From: Acorus gramineus
Taxonomy: Eukaryota; Streptophyta; Magnoliopsida; Acorales; Acoraceae
DNA length: 64,000 nucleotides
Direction: 5' to 3'
Assembly (NCBI GenBank): GCA_030737835.1
Contig: CM060847.1
Location: forward strand, 9,872,704 to 9,936,703
The notes beneath the pieces are model-generated. The model was not told where the DNA came from. It did no database searches and worked only from the letters and a program-made list of their open reading frames with translations. This document shows positions 39,325 to 49,718 of the stretch, piece by piece. Made by a program: the position numbers and the translations under genes. Every line of letters starts with the position of its first letter. Position 1 is the first letter of the stretch.

Positions 39325-42081
39325 CGGGGCTTGGAGATGGGATATCTTCTTTTAATTGTTGAAATATTCATTGAAGTCATAGGTATTCACCCAATTATGG
39401 AAAAAAAACAGCACATGAACCATGTTTTAACTGTGGATATCATGATCAGTGTCAAAAGAAGTAATAAAAATTCATTAGAATATTGGAAAAAAATATTCCA
39501 TCTATCAGATAAATGTATAAGCGACATAAAATTTTCTTCAGACATTCAACCAGAATCCAACCACCAACAGGCAGACAGAGATCAAAACCCCAAAACTCAC
39601 CTTACCACTCACAAACACAAGATTTCCTTCCGTGTACTTTGACTGGAGGTATAAGAGAAATGGTCTGGAAGTAAAACGAGCTCCACTGAAATATTTCTTC
39701 AGATGCAGATAAATCTTTTTCTTCTTTCCAGCAACATTTTCAATTTCAGATACAGACGTTCCCTCATCATTTGCTAACTCACAGGCAACAACAACCTCAA
39801 AAAATGCCAAAGAAGAACTAGCCTTGATTCCCCTAGAAAAATAAACTTTTCACATCAAACTCAACATGTTAAGAGAGATCCGTCTTAAGTGGCCTCATGT
39901 GCTTGTAAGCAATGCTATGAACTCAATTTTTCTTTTTTTTTTGAGAGAGAGAGAGAGAGAGAGAATTATGAACTCAATGTTACCTGGATGACAAAACATT
40001 CCCCACAAAAATCAGATACTGCCCGTCACCAACGGCATCTTGAGCATTTCTCAAATCAGCATAGGTTCGTGGAAAATGACTTAATAATTTTCGCAGCTAA
40101 GCAAATGAAAAAACAGACAACCCACCAAAAAAAAAAAAAACAGATGATGTTATCTCATGATAAAAAATAAAAAATAAAAACACAATGGATCTTGATCTGA
40201 GGTATGATTTCTAAAAATATTTTACCGTATGAAGGCCACACTTTTCAAGCAGACGACGTTGCCTAGTAGTTAGGCCTGAGAGAGAATTAATTGGGCTGTC
40301 TAAAGTTGGTTGAACAGTTTCATTTTTTAACTCATTGCATCTTTTACTTGTAGAAGATTTTTTCACAGCAGCCTTTCTGTGTCTCTTTGGTTCAACTTCT
40401 AATTCAAATGAATGAGAGACGACTAATGGCAAATCGGCAACTTCATGTTGAAATGAGGATTTCAATTTCAAAGGAGAAGTTTCCAATGAAAGGAAATTAT
40501 CACTGAACTTATCTGGCTCCACCCACTTCTCACCCATGGGAGCTGGAGTGATTCCACTGAAGTTTTCAGCAATTATAATTTTTGCTTGTTCATTACACAA
40601 ATTCTCCTCATAAAGTTCAATGAATGATGAATCACCCACTATAATAGCTGGAAATCTTCTACGGGCTAATGCAATATCAAAGCTGTTCATCATGCCTATG
40701 CCATCTCCACCTGGACTATTTTGTCGTCTTTGGTCCCCAATCCCATCTTGTAGACCATCATAACCCATCATGACTGCAACCTAAAAGACAATTATAATTT
40801 TGGTAAAAGACATGTTTAATGAAGAGCAGTTCCAAAAGCATGAACATGGAAATGAAAACATTTATGACCCAGAAAACATGTGAAAAAACCTAATTAAGAA
40901 TTTGTCCTTCCTTAAAGAATGAAAAAACATCCAATGCATTTGATAGAATAAGCTTCTCATACTGTTATATGAGACCATGTGATATCTATTACTCCATATT
41001 ACATTATTAAAATGAATATACTCGTTTTAGATTCTATTAAAAGCAAATCATGACCATCCACTTGCCTGAGCCCAACTATTACCACAAACAATTTTATAAT
41101 ATGTTACATCTCATCATCTATCTACTACCCATATACTGAAACCATCCATTCTTTTTTCGACCATTCAAATCCATGATGAAGATTTTTTGTCTAGTGAAGT
41201 GAGCATGTAGTAATCATGAACTAAACTTCCAGGCAACATCAACAACGGAACTGGGAAATAAAGGCAGAAAAGAAATCTATACATATTTTCCATATTGAAA
41301 CTATAACGCTATGAAAGTCTTCATACCTGATTGAGGTAGTATTTGAAAACACGTTTGGATGATTCTGCTTTTGCAAGAATCACATTTAACCCAAACACAT
41401 TTCAAAACACCCCAATTGGTCTCTGCTTTTGATGAAGTAAAAAAGTCAGCTTTTGGCTATAAATGATGAAAAAAAGGAACTTTTCAGGAATCTAACAAAA
41501 GTACGCTCCCTCGTAATCCAATTTCAAAAGCAGCTTTAAGTGAGAAGCCCCTTTTCAAACCCGTTTCCAAATGCTAAATCAATAATGACAACAGACTTGT
41601 GCTAGTACAATATCAAAGAAGAGTAAGCAAATCACACGAGCAATTCAACGTCGAACACCAAACCACATACCTTGTCCACAAATTTCGAATAGTAAAGCAC
41701 GCTTGTTGAGCCATAATAACTCGGTTTCTTCAACGGATTCCGAGCAGAAATTTTCAATCGAGACGGGCATCTCAAAAAACTAGTATGAAAAAACCTACAA
41801 TCCATGAAAAATTAACAAATGAATAATTATTATTGTACACAAAGCCAGAAGGGGGAGGAAGACACATAAAAGCATTACCTCATATTCCTATAGCATCGAT
41901 TCGAGTGTCGCCTATTGAGTCTGGAAGATATCAAACTTGAAAACCCCCAAATCTGAGATGGAGTTTCGGATAGAATAAGTGATTCAGATCATCATCGATG
42001 AATCACGGGGCAAGAGAAACAGAGAGATGTAGATGTTCATACCGTGAAGTAAGGTTTGGTTGATGATACAGCCCTCGCCAT
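14275..42081 (-). CDS. RECG: ATP-dependent DNA helicase RecG, organelle-type, 17 coding exons, 993 aa
   Basis: Superfamily 2 helicase that remodels forks and branched DNA. Its Arabidopsis counterpart (At2g01440) acts in mitochondria and chloroplasts and suppresses recombination between repeats. Coding exons: 42081-42043, 41952-41879, 41794-41671, 40780-40226, 40096-39984, 39832-39601, 39202-39039, 38201-38120, 36341-36252, 35028-34795, 18278-18207, 18019-17867, 17783-17640, 16252-16097, 15610-15527, 15024-14452, 14367-14275. All phases agree and the joined frame is open. The first ~70 residues are rich in Arg and Ser with few acidic residues, like an organelle transit peptide. The wedge/OB region spans about 260-440. 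Helicase motifs are Walker A GDVGCGKT (570-577), DEQQRFG (676-682), SATPIPR (724-730), QLRGRVGRG (879-887) and the RecG-specific RGPGDLLGKKQSG (926-938). Intron 10 is 16.5 kb because a Ty3/Gypsy element lies in it. Intron 12 uses a GC donor. The length fits the family. Confidence 0.95.
17784..17866 (-). other. RecG intron 12: GC-AG intron
   Basis: Exon 12 ends CGTAAG and the intron begins GCATGC, ending with TTTGCCAG before GGCCTTGCT. Only this GC donor keeps the conserved frame (...RLIRK / GLADGDIALVIGTHS...). The nearby GT (in CGTAAGG) would shift the frame. GC-AG introns are a known minority class, about one percent of plant introns. Confidence 0.75.
20423..21436 (-). repeat. 3' LTR of the Ty3/Gypsy element
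   Basis: 1,014 bp with the short inverted ends TGTAG...CTACA. It matches the other LTR along its whole length. It contains two near-identical copies of a ~67-bp unit (about 20795-20935) and a third, diverged copy, pyrimidine tracts, and a TATA-like CTATTTATAG block at 21158-21167 that reads as a TATA box on the - strand. The long open stretches seen across it on the + strand are low-complexity and not genes. Confidence 0.93.
21437..21451 (-). other. Polypurine tract next to the 3' LTR
   Basis: On the element's strand the sequence immediately before the 3' LTR reads TTGAGGGGGGCAATT. This is a purine-rich stretch in the place where plus-strand DNA synthesis is primed in LTR elements. Confidence 0.75.
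21725..22502 (+). promoter_or_regulatory. Putative promoter, leader and leader intron of the antisense PMD gene
   Basis: A good TATA box (CTATAAATAG) lies on the + strand at 21725-21734 inside the element, outside the LTR. It is followed by an AC-rich leader without ATG, typical of plant 5' UTRs. A donor site (GAG/GTTAGT) follows at 21831. A pyrimidine-rich acceptor (TTTTTTTTGTAG) ends at 22502, directly before the ATG of the PMD gene. This predicts a transcript starting near 21757-21765 with a 672-nt leader intron. The promoter and splice sites are read from sequence; activity is inference. Confidence 0.5.
22503..25726 (+). other. Antisense plant-mobile-domain (PMD) gene carried by the Ty3/Gypsy element
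   Basis: Opposite-strand coding region between pol and the 3' LTR; a fossil with about one break. The N-terminal part carries PMD hallmarks: ALCELWCPETNSFVTSDGE and an EISLISGCPLGG-type block (about residues 195-240 of the first open stretch). The PHRFARQHGFGQD block further on is also typical of PMD proteins. The C-terminal third is Ala/Lys/Glu-rich, heptad-like and probably a coiled coil. PMD proteins of host plants (MAIN/MAIL1 type) act in silencing and genome stability, and PMD frames are also known inside retroelements. It is convergent with pol, with about 300 bases between the two 3' ends, and an AATAAA-like signal lies near 25777. Confidence 0.75.
26033..31020 (-). other. pol region of the Ty3/Gypsy element (protease, RT, RNase H x2, integrase)
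   Basis: Fossil polyprotein region. In order: an aspartic-protease block (ILLDCGSAVNIMP), reverse transcriptase with RICVDFRDLNNACPKDDFP and the catalytic YVDDLV (28513-28533 region), a first RNase H/tether region (LRHYMLAH), a second RNase H module (WKMFFDGA, HGDSKLVI, ADALANLAT) and integrase with a zinc-binding HHCC-like start and core (GLDIVGPLP, VTDNGKQF). Two RNase H modules are a Tat-clade mark. The region is mostly open with about one or two breaks. In this family gag and pol products come from one genomic transcript. Confidence 0.9.
31005..33551 (-). other. gag region of the Ty3/Gypsy element
   Basis: Fossil capsid-protein region on the element's strand. A retrotransposon Gag domain is visible (around GNAFDWYVDLLPASIDSWEA and the following EREFLTRFY / QRKEESVIDYIDRW blocks, roughly 32700-32300). 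A downstream zinc-knuckle-like or linker region precedes the protease. The frame is interrupted about two times. It begins about 95 bases after the 5' LTR, after the primer-binding site. Confidence 0.85.
33623..33640 (-). other. Primer-binding site of the Ty3/Gypsy element
   Basis: Six bases inside the 5' LTR, the element's strand reads TGGCACGCCCGGTGGGAC. It begins with TGG as expected for pairing to the CCA end of a tRNA. I do not assign the tRNA identity with confidence. Confidence 0.75.
33647..34696 (-). repeat. 5' LTR of the Ty3/Gypsy element
   Basis: 1,050 bp, TGTAG...CTACA, about 99% alike to the other LTR by eye. On the element's strand a TATA box (CTATAAATAG) lies at 34392-34383, so transcription would start near 34355. 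It has the same ~67-bp repeated units as the other LTR and a GC-rich GGGCC motif block near its outer end that is partly missing from the other LTR. Confidence 0.93.
36871..37579. mobile_element. Mutator-like (Pack-MULE type) element with captured gene fragment, in RecG intron 8
   Basis: The left end (AGGGCAGTTATATTCAACCC...) and the right end (...GGTGGAAATAATGACCCCC) are diverged long inverted repeats. Both arms have runs of CCCAACCC/GGGTGGGG type over roughly 90 bases. They are flanked by an imperfect 8-9-bp duplication (TTTTCCC plus CTC or TCT), as expected for Mutator elements. The interior is GC-rich, unlike the surrounding intron, and carries a glycosyltransferase gene fragment. No transposase is present. 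The class is inferred from TIR length and TSD size. Confidence 0.55.
37095..37445 (-). pseudogene. Fragment of a UGT72-type UDP-glycosyltransferase gene
   Basis: On the - strand three short open stretches in successive frames carry N-terminal blocks of UGT72 (hydroquinone/monolignol glucosyltransferase-like) proteins. These are SLPSLRNVLRSL followed by LVVDLFGTDIFNVA, then EFAILHYIFFPSAALILSLF, then a SVSCEYWDL / LVSLPGF block. They follow the order of a normal UGT72 N-terminal half, but the frame shifts at least twice and the C-terminal UDP-sugar-binding PSPG box is absent. This is a dead fragment, probably carried in by the surrounding transposon. It is not expected to be part of RecG mRNA. 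Confidence 0.75.
39300..39329 (+). repeat. 25-base G run plus GGGG, in RecG intron 6
   Basis: An uninterrupted run of 25 G (39300-39324) is followed by C and GGGG. On the RecG coding strand this is a C run. Such a tract can form a G-quadruplex and is prone to length change and sequencing error, so its length may be inexact. Confidence 0.8.
41339..41574. mobile_element. Short MITE in RecG intron 3
   Basis: 236 bp. The ends GTATTTGAAAACACGTTTGG and CCGTTTCCAAATGC are partly inverted complements, and TA flanks both sides (41337-41338 and 41575-41576). No coding frame is seen. A TA duplication would fit a Tc1/mariner (Stowaway) origin, but the ends are not the classic Stowaway motif, so the class is open. 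Confidence 0.45.
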
Positions 42082-44944
42082 GCATGCTTTTCTTTGTGAG
42101 CTTTGCTTTACACGGTGAATGTGAAAAAAAAATGCCCTAATCAGAGATGAAACGAAGATAAAAAAAAAAAAACGGTGAAAAGTATAAATAAAGGACGAGA
42201 AAGGAAATATTTGGAATGGAGGGGTCGGAAGAGGGGTTTTGTACCGTTGAAGTGGGTGCGTGTCATGGTCCGCATAGAATGGGTGGTTGCAAACGCAATT
42301 ATAATACAATGACGTAATTAGTGGGACAAGACTTATTTATCTGGGAACAAGTGAGTGCAATGATAATTTATTTGTTTAGTATAAAAAAATAATTGATACA
42401 AAATATAGATAATTGTTCTGATTTTGAAATAAAAAATGATAATTTTTTGTTTCGCCTAACCTAACGATGGATTAACATTTATTTTTATTTTTTGTTTTAA
42501 TATTTACAAATGTAAATATGGATAAAATTGTTAGACTTTTTATCTCCTAAAATTATTATAACTTATCATCAAAATATTAACCCTTAATATAAAAAATAAT
42601 CATAATAAAGTATATATAAAAATAAAAAAAATTTTGTTTCACTTAAAAAACTGGAATAATGTTTATCATCACTTTTTGTTCTAATTTACATTTGATGGCT
42701 TTTTTTTCTTTTTTAAATTTTTGATCAATTCATCACGGTCACTAACCAAGACGTGACGTGTTTCATATCGACTAACATGTACTAAATCTCATCTTGTTGA
42801 TAAATTATTTCAACCCAACACTATCATTATTTTTTTTTATTTTAAAATGATATTTATCTATCAAAAGTTCAAAACTTGATTTTTTATTTTCTTACGTAGA
42901 AAACAAGTACCTATCAAAAACTTCACTAAAAAGATATATATGACAAATACTGAATGAATCAAATCCAAATTAGTCAAAATACATAAATATTAATTAATTA
43001 TATCTTGACATTGTGATATTTAAGTATAGATTGAATATATTCAATATTGATTTTATTTTAAATGTCGGATAATAAATTTTTCAAAGTATTAATTATATAA
43101 AAATGGAATACATGTAATCATAGTTATGTTGCTCTTGAGAGAAAAAATCAATCCTAATAATCTTCCGCATACGGAAGAAATTATGGGATCTCTAAAATAA
43201 ATACCTCATTTATAATATGAAAAATATACATTTCACTTTAAATATTATCCTAGATCGTCTCAAAAAATTCAATGTGTCAAATGATTGCTCCTAAAAATTT
43301 TCCACCGGAGAAACCTCTAAAAAACTAGTCTATACTGACCAAAATATTGTCTATTGTGTAAAGACTCGACTTCTCATCAACTGGGCTTGAAGTATTTCTC
43401 GTGAAGGTATAACTGAAGGTCCACACTGTGCTTTAGTTTGAACTCTGTTACACTTATGTCCTTTTAAAATTTACGGTGGGACAAATTTCATAATGAAAAA
43501 GTTACAGAAAAATCATCACAGATCTAAACGTCTTTTAACGCTTCCACAGTAGCATCATGCCTCCTCTTACACACATACCATTTTGGCCTTTATTCAAAAA
43601 ACCATGAAAACTACTTTTTCTCAACAATATCCCAAAGAGACCATCGGTCAATTTTAGAAGTTCAAATCGGAGGTGTCACCAATGTGACAATGTATATATA
43701 TAAGTTGTAAAGAATTCCAAAACCCCTAAAGAAATCATTAAAAACAATTGTGCCGTGTGTGGTGGATTTGTGACTAAATCTTTGATAGTGATGTATCAAG
43801 ATAAACTCATCAATTCACAGGATAAAAATAATCATGTCTTTTTTTAATAAGTCATTACAATCAACTTGAAATTTTAATACAATTTCTCGTCCAGTGTCCA
43901 TGTTTTAAAAAGAAAAATAGTTTAAAAATCTCGGCAAGATATAAGGTCATCATTTGACTTAAAGTCCGTAAGCCTGGCCCATCCAACCCGGATCCGTAAA
44001 GCCTAAGCCCAGCCTGGACGAGTTGATGGGGCAAGCTCGAACCAACGGCCCGCCTAAAATGGCTCCATCCAGGCTCACTCGTAGGCCCATCCACGGGCTT
44101 AGTATGTGTGTCCGTGAGTGCCCACCTCCCCCCTTCCTACTTTTTTTTTTTTTTTTTTTTTACATATTTTGGGGGCGAGCCCCCCAATCATTTTGGGATG
44201 TTGTTACACCACGATCCATTTTCAGTCTTATATGCGTCGATGGAATCTATCAACACATATGCTCACGTTAACAAAGCATATGTTTCGAAATAATTTTTTT
44301 ATATTTTTTATAAATGCATCTATGCAATTCATTGGAGTACATATTTCATTTTTTTTATAAAAGCATGTACCTCATTAGATGAGGTATGTTATTTTTTAAA
44401 AATTCAAAACACGTGTAGACTGAAAATGGAATTGGATGTAACATTATGCATAATTTTATATACATAATTTTTTTTGGGCCTTTGCAGGCCCATCCGCGGT
44501 CCAGAACCCAGGTATTGGATAGTGTCTGGACCTAATCATTTAGATCCAGACCGGACAGACCCTGTATTCACAGGCCGGGCCATTACCAATGCCTAGAGGT
44601 CAAAAGATCAGTTAGCACTCTCACAACTTGCTCGTGAAATCATGACCATCTAACGTCAAAAAAGATAAAAAAATATTTATCACTTTAAAAGAACAAACAT
44701 TTGTAGCAAACAATAGTTCCAATACCAAGCTGTCCATATCTCTCAAACCGGAAAATTGAACTGCTCCAAGAAAAAAAAAAAAAACATATTACACAGGAAT
44801 CAAATCAAGTGGACAGAAAAGATGAACCCCCCACCCAAATCTATCATTAATTAGATTCACAAGAGACACAGTGCTCCTCTCTCAGTTAACAAATAAAAAA
44901 ACAGGGAACACCTCGGTTTGAAGTTCAAGTGCAACAATAATTAA
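42082..44944. other. RecG upstream region and intergenic DNA
   Basis: 42082-42300 is the RecG 5' UTR and promoter side (- strand), with no sharp TATA box seen. 42300-43950 is AT-rich without a gene. 43970-44600 is a GGCCC-rich repeat, probably an old DNA transposon, with a MITE of the family described at 44203 nested in it. No coding gene is recognised. Confidence 0.4.
44203..44442. mobile_element. MITE family A, copy 1
   Basis: Ends GTTACACC..TCCATTTTCAGTCT and, inverted, GTTACATCCAATTCCATTTTCAGTCT give terminal inverted repeats of about 26 bp. The interior has the shared blocks GCAATTCATTGGAGTA, ATTTCATTTTTT and CTCATTAGATGAGGTAT. The same family recurs at about 55240, 60640, 61050 and 61430. 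It is about 240 bp and non-coding. Confidence 0.7.
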
Positions 44945-45874
44945 GGGTCCGTTTGGCAGCACGTTCTGCGTAACTTTTAATTTTTGGCTGGTCAAAAAGT
45001 TACAAATGGAATACCAAACACTTTTGCTTAATTGGGAATCATGCAATGGATTCATGTCATTTCTTGCCTCAAAATTTAGTATTTTCAAAGCGCAAAAAGT
45101 CTGCTTTTTTGAAAAGCCAGTTCTCCAAATCAGTTTTATCTCATCTATAATGTTTTTTTTTTACCCTTCAAAATAACCATTAATTACAACTCTTTTAAAT
45201 GTTTCCCCAACCACTCAACAATCTCACACCTTCTACCATTTATGTTGAGTTTTTTTTGCCTAGTGGAGCTTTGCAAAACCCTAACAAAAAAATTGATAAA
45301 ATAGACGCCATTGACTGAGTAATACTTCGGCCGCCTATAGACATATATACCTATGTATTTTCAGGTTAATAAATTAATGGGCTATTTGTATGAATCTACT
45401 AATTCTTGACATACATTTGATGATGTTTTTTTCATTCATTCTTTCCGATTTTTGAGCCACAGATGAGAAGGTGAAAACCCATTCATTCATTCGTGGCCGG
45501 GGGTATCCATGAAGGCTCGCCGGCGAGAGGGGATGAAGGTCGTCGGAGAGACGACTGAGGGGATGGAGGGGTTGCCCAGATGTTGGGAACCTTTGACAGA
45601 TCGGGGAGATGAACAAACCCTCGCAATGTTATTTTTATATCGGTGAAGAAAGGGTTATTTAGATAAAATTATATATGAGCTTTATAAAGAACTAGATTTA
45701 CAACCAAACAACCACCAGATTTAAAATGTGAATAAGCAAACTTTAGTTACCCACAACAAACGTGATTCTTAGATTAATAGAAAAGCAGTCCACAAAATCA
45801 CATGATCAAAAAATATCTTATAAAATAGTTTTACATTCAAAGCAACTTTTCAATACGTGTTTTCAAACGGACTC
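44945..45874. mobile_element. PIF/Harbinger-like element, 930 bp, with GC-rich insert
   Basis: The ends GGGTCCGTTTGG and CAAACGGACTC are inverted complements flanked by TAA on both sides (44942-44944 and 45875-45877), fitting the 3-bp target of PIF/Harbinger elements. Subterminal blocks (AGCACGTTCTGC and CAATACGTGTTTTC) also mirror each other. An unusually GC-rich patch at 45490-45615 may be captured host sequence. No transposase is seen. Confidence 0.6.
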
Positions 45875-45877
45875 TAA

Positions 45878-47657
45878 ATAAAAATTTAAAAAACATGAGT
45901 TTTGGATTTTTGGTTTTGTCTACAAGGGAAGAAAAAAAACAAACATGCCAGCAGTGGTGAAGTAGTTGCACCGACAAAAAAATGGGGGACCCTTTCATCA
46001 GGTTCAACATCACCCACTTGTGTCCCGGTTTCATGTACCAATCATTCACAGTGAGATGATGATCCACTATAAGAAGTGTAGATGTGTAATGATGTGTATG
46101 ATATTGTAATTAAGTAGTAATCCAGTTTCACGTGCCTATGATGAATGTATATTATGAGAATTGTTGGCATTTTCAAGTTTTCAACATTGGTGAGCAAAAC
46201 ATTCAATAATAGACTTGCTCCTGCTATGATACAAAATTAGTGATGATTAATATAGATAAATCTTGTACATATTATAAAGCATCAATGATATAGTGTTCGT
46301 ACGTGACAAAATTTCATAAGAGTCCAACTGCGATGTTCAGTCAGATTCAGTACATGTATCAGGGAATATTTCATATTGTGTTTGCTTCAGTTGTCCAAGA
46401 CTCCTCTTTTTGAGTGCACATCACATATATGTTGAGTAATGAAGGATCATTAAATTATTTTGTATGTATTTCAAATTTTGCTATAGATGGTGCATGCTTT
46501 TTTTTTTTTCTTTTTTTTTAGATCAGAGAACATCTTATATAGTATTTTAGAGATTGATAATGCTGTGTAAATGGACTTAGTTACCCTCTAACAAGGTATA
46601 TTATGTGATATATATATTAAACGAAATATATAATCCAAAATTTTCATTTTAAAAAAACATAAAATTATTTAAAATAAAAAAATTATAAACGCAAATGCTT
46701 TATTATAAAATATAAGATGGGCTCATAATATATACTTCTAAAAATAGAAACATTAAAAACTATACTCAATATATCATTCAGAAAGTGATGTCACAGAAGT
46801 GGTGGTTTTGATGGACCTGGTTAGTCCCGAATCAAAACAGATGACAAATTAATCCTACACGAAACTCAACCTAATCCCATGATGGGTTTGATTATTTATT
46901 TTAAAATTATTATTATTATTTTTTTGACGAAATGGTAGACATACGCCCTTAATTATATTTCAAAGAAAAAGGATATCCAAGTAAAAGAGCATAAGTACAA
47001 AAAATCTACTAAGAAAAATAAGATAAGAGAAGGTATCTACTCTATCTCTTAATAAAAGAGAAAAGACATTCAAAACAAACTACTCTTCTAAAACTTATAA
47101 GTACAATTTTTTAAAAAGTCTCAACTCGTCTGAATGGACCAGGTTTTAAAATCCAATTTTTAAATATGTTTTAATAATTCATTTTTTGTAATTTAAGAAC
47201 AAAGTAACTACTTTTAAGGTCAGTAACCCTCATTCGCGATCGATCGGGGACGATTTAAGCTACTCGAGTCTCGCGTTGTGTATTTTTTGATGTTTGTATG
47301 TTTTTTCTTTTCTTTTGCTTGTATCTCCCTTCCCCCTCTCGTTTGTAATTTTAGACTTCAATCATTTTGATAATACAATGTTGGAATAACAACTGACTAT
47401 CGTTTTTTTTAAAAAATGATAATTTTATTTATGTATTATAAATTAATTTTAAATGATATAAATAACATATTGACTTTTACAGCGAGATGAAACAATGATT
47501 TTAACCTGCGAAACTGATGTCCACGTTTTCATCCGTCATCCAGTCAACATTATCCGTTGAAAATAACAAAACCAGCAAACACGAATTAATTGACGAAAAA
47601 CATGTACATCGAACAAAGGAAATAAAAAAAGAAAGAAAAAAGAAGAAGACAATGAGG
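45878..47657. other. Intergenic, no gene seen
   Basis: AT-rich DNA downstream of the GPI-anchored gene. It has poly-T/A runs and short simple repeats, and no coding signal on either strand. Confidence 0.4.
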
Positions 47658-49718
47658 TTACAGGCGAGTGAGGATAAGAAAGACAACGCAAGAGATCCAA
47701 GCGACGACAACGGTTGCGGTGAACCCACATCTAACGGTGGAGGATGAGGTATCAGAAAGGAAGTCAGAATCAACGGCGAGGGGCATGCCATCGCGACGGA
47801 GACCACAAGATCGAGGGTGAGAATCGACCGGGCTTAACATGAGAACCTTGAGGACGGAAGTCAAGGTGGGCATGTAAGCGGTCCGGTTCTTCGCCAGCAG
47901 CCACGTCACCCCCATCGCCTCGCACTCTCTGCTCCTCACCTCGCCTTTCCTATCGTTGTTCGCGCTTCTGTTGTTCCTCTGGGTCCCACTCAGCTGTTCG
48001 TCATTAACCAACCCACAAACACTTGTTTAGTTCCCAAAATGGGGATTTTTTCACATTAAACTGAGGATTTTTTTTTTTTAATATTGAATAATGTAAATGA
48101 ATGTATTACAAATCTAAATAAATAAAGTGTCATGGAAATGAACTCTTTGAAGAAATCATTCAGCGAACTAAGTAACTTAATAAAACTTAATTTCTTAAAA
48201 ATTCACTTTTTTACTTTAAAAACATAATTTTTTTTTTTGTTAGAAGTCGAAATATTTTTTTTATTGATTATGTTTTTTTAGAATTGTCTGAAAACACATA
48301 TACTCTTGTTGATTTTTGTAAAAGCAAAAGATTGTTGAAACGAAGTTTCCATATTACCCTTTACATAGAAATTGAATCATTTGTGAATCAAACAAAATAA
48401 CCATAGGAATCTAAAATGAATAACACATGAATCTAATTAAAACAAGTAATATCAAAATGATCTGAACAACTCCTGCAATGGGTTGAACTTGCTAGATTTC
48501 TCACTCAACTGAACTAAGTTCACGTAAAACTAAAATTGAAATGAGCATGTAATTGATTTAATTGAACAAACTATATTGTTTACACTTTTAGACACATGAG
48601 CTGTCACAAATATATCCAAACTCTTGGGCTGTGAGTGGATGTGAGATTGAAATATTTAGATTTTTAGAATTTTGAGTTTCAAATTCAATTTTTAAAAAAT
48701 ATCATTTTATTATATTTTTAACCGTAAGATTTATAATTTAAAAATAAAAAATGTGTTTGAAATAAGTTTATGAATTTTAATTTTTTTCAAATGCAAAATC
48801 TAGATAAACTCATATTTAAATATGACCTTAACTTAATTAGGTAAACATAATTTTTATATTTTTTTTATAAAGGACCATTCAATGAATATAATTTATTTTT
48901 ACGAAACAAAATGTTTTCCTTATATACGGATTGCTCTTACAACAATTTTTTGACGTGGCGAAAAAAAAAAAAAAAAACTTTTTTTAACACTTCATTACAA
49001 CCAGACAGTAACAACGACAAATTCATCTGACGTCATCATTGCGATTTAAACTAAACATCATCCGCGGAGCACCGAATTTTAAACTCACCTGGTGGAGACT
49101 GCGGAGGCAGCGAGAGCAGCCGGCGACGCCGGACCGGGCGGAGCAGTCCCTCTCGATCCTCCGCACCTTATCGTCCTCCGCCCACCTCCCATCCGCACCA
49201 ACCCTGAAGGCCTCGGGACAACTCAACGGCCTCAATCGTACTCCGCAGTAACAGTAGACCACGTCGCACGTGCCGTTCGGGGCCCGCATCTCGACCCCCC
49301 TCGCATTGAGCGCCTTCTCCGCCGCGTACACGCAGGACTCCGAATCGTCGGGAAGGACGGGGAGGTCGTATTGGGAGGAGGTAGAGGCGGCGGAGTGGCG
49401 GAGTGCGGCGGCGGAGTGGGCGGAGTAGAGCCAGGCGGCGAGGGTCGGGCAACATCGGCCGCGGCTGACGGGTCCGTCGCCGGTGGAAGAGCAGGCGCGG
49501 CGAATGCCGGTGAATAGATCGTCGGGGAGGTCGAGGGGGCAGCCGGCGACGTCGGATTGCTCCGGGAAGGCGGGGATTGTGGAGGGATTGGCGGAGGAGG
49601 CGGCGGCGGCGCTGCCCGGATAGAAGGGCTGGATGAGGGCCGGGTCCGGGCCGGGCTGGCCCGGGAAAATGGGAAGGGCGGAGAGGAAGGTGAGGAGAGC
49701 AAGCATTGTTTGAAGCAT
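47658..49718 (-). CDS. GPI-anchored cell-surface protein, At4g28100/At3g18050-like, 321 aa
   Basis: Two exons, 49718-49089 (210 codons) and 47993-47658 (111 codons plus stop), joined in phase 0 at a GT-AG intron of 1,095 bp. An N-terminal hydrophobic signal peptide (LALLTFLSALPIF) is followed by a Pro/Ala-rich stretch. A Cys-rich SPARK-like domain has CPLDLPDDLFTGIRRAC and GRCCPTLAAWLYSAH, with further Cys at VYCYCGVRL and CSRCL. The second exon gives the conserved ECEAMGVTWLLAKNRTAY and MPLAVDSDFL blocks. It ends in a Ser-rich stretch plus a hydrophobic tail (VVVAWISCVVFLILTRL), the mark of a GPI-anchor signal. The molecular role of this family is not established; it should sit on the outer plasma membrane. 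Exon 1 is very GC-rich, exon 2 much less so. A second Met four codons in is an alternative start. Confidence 0.9.
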
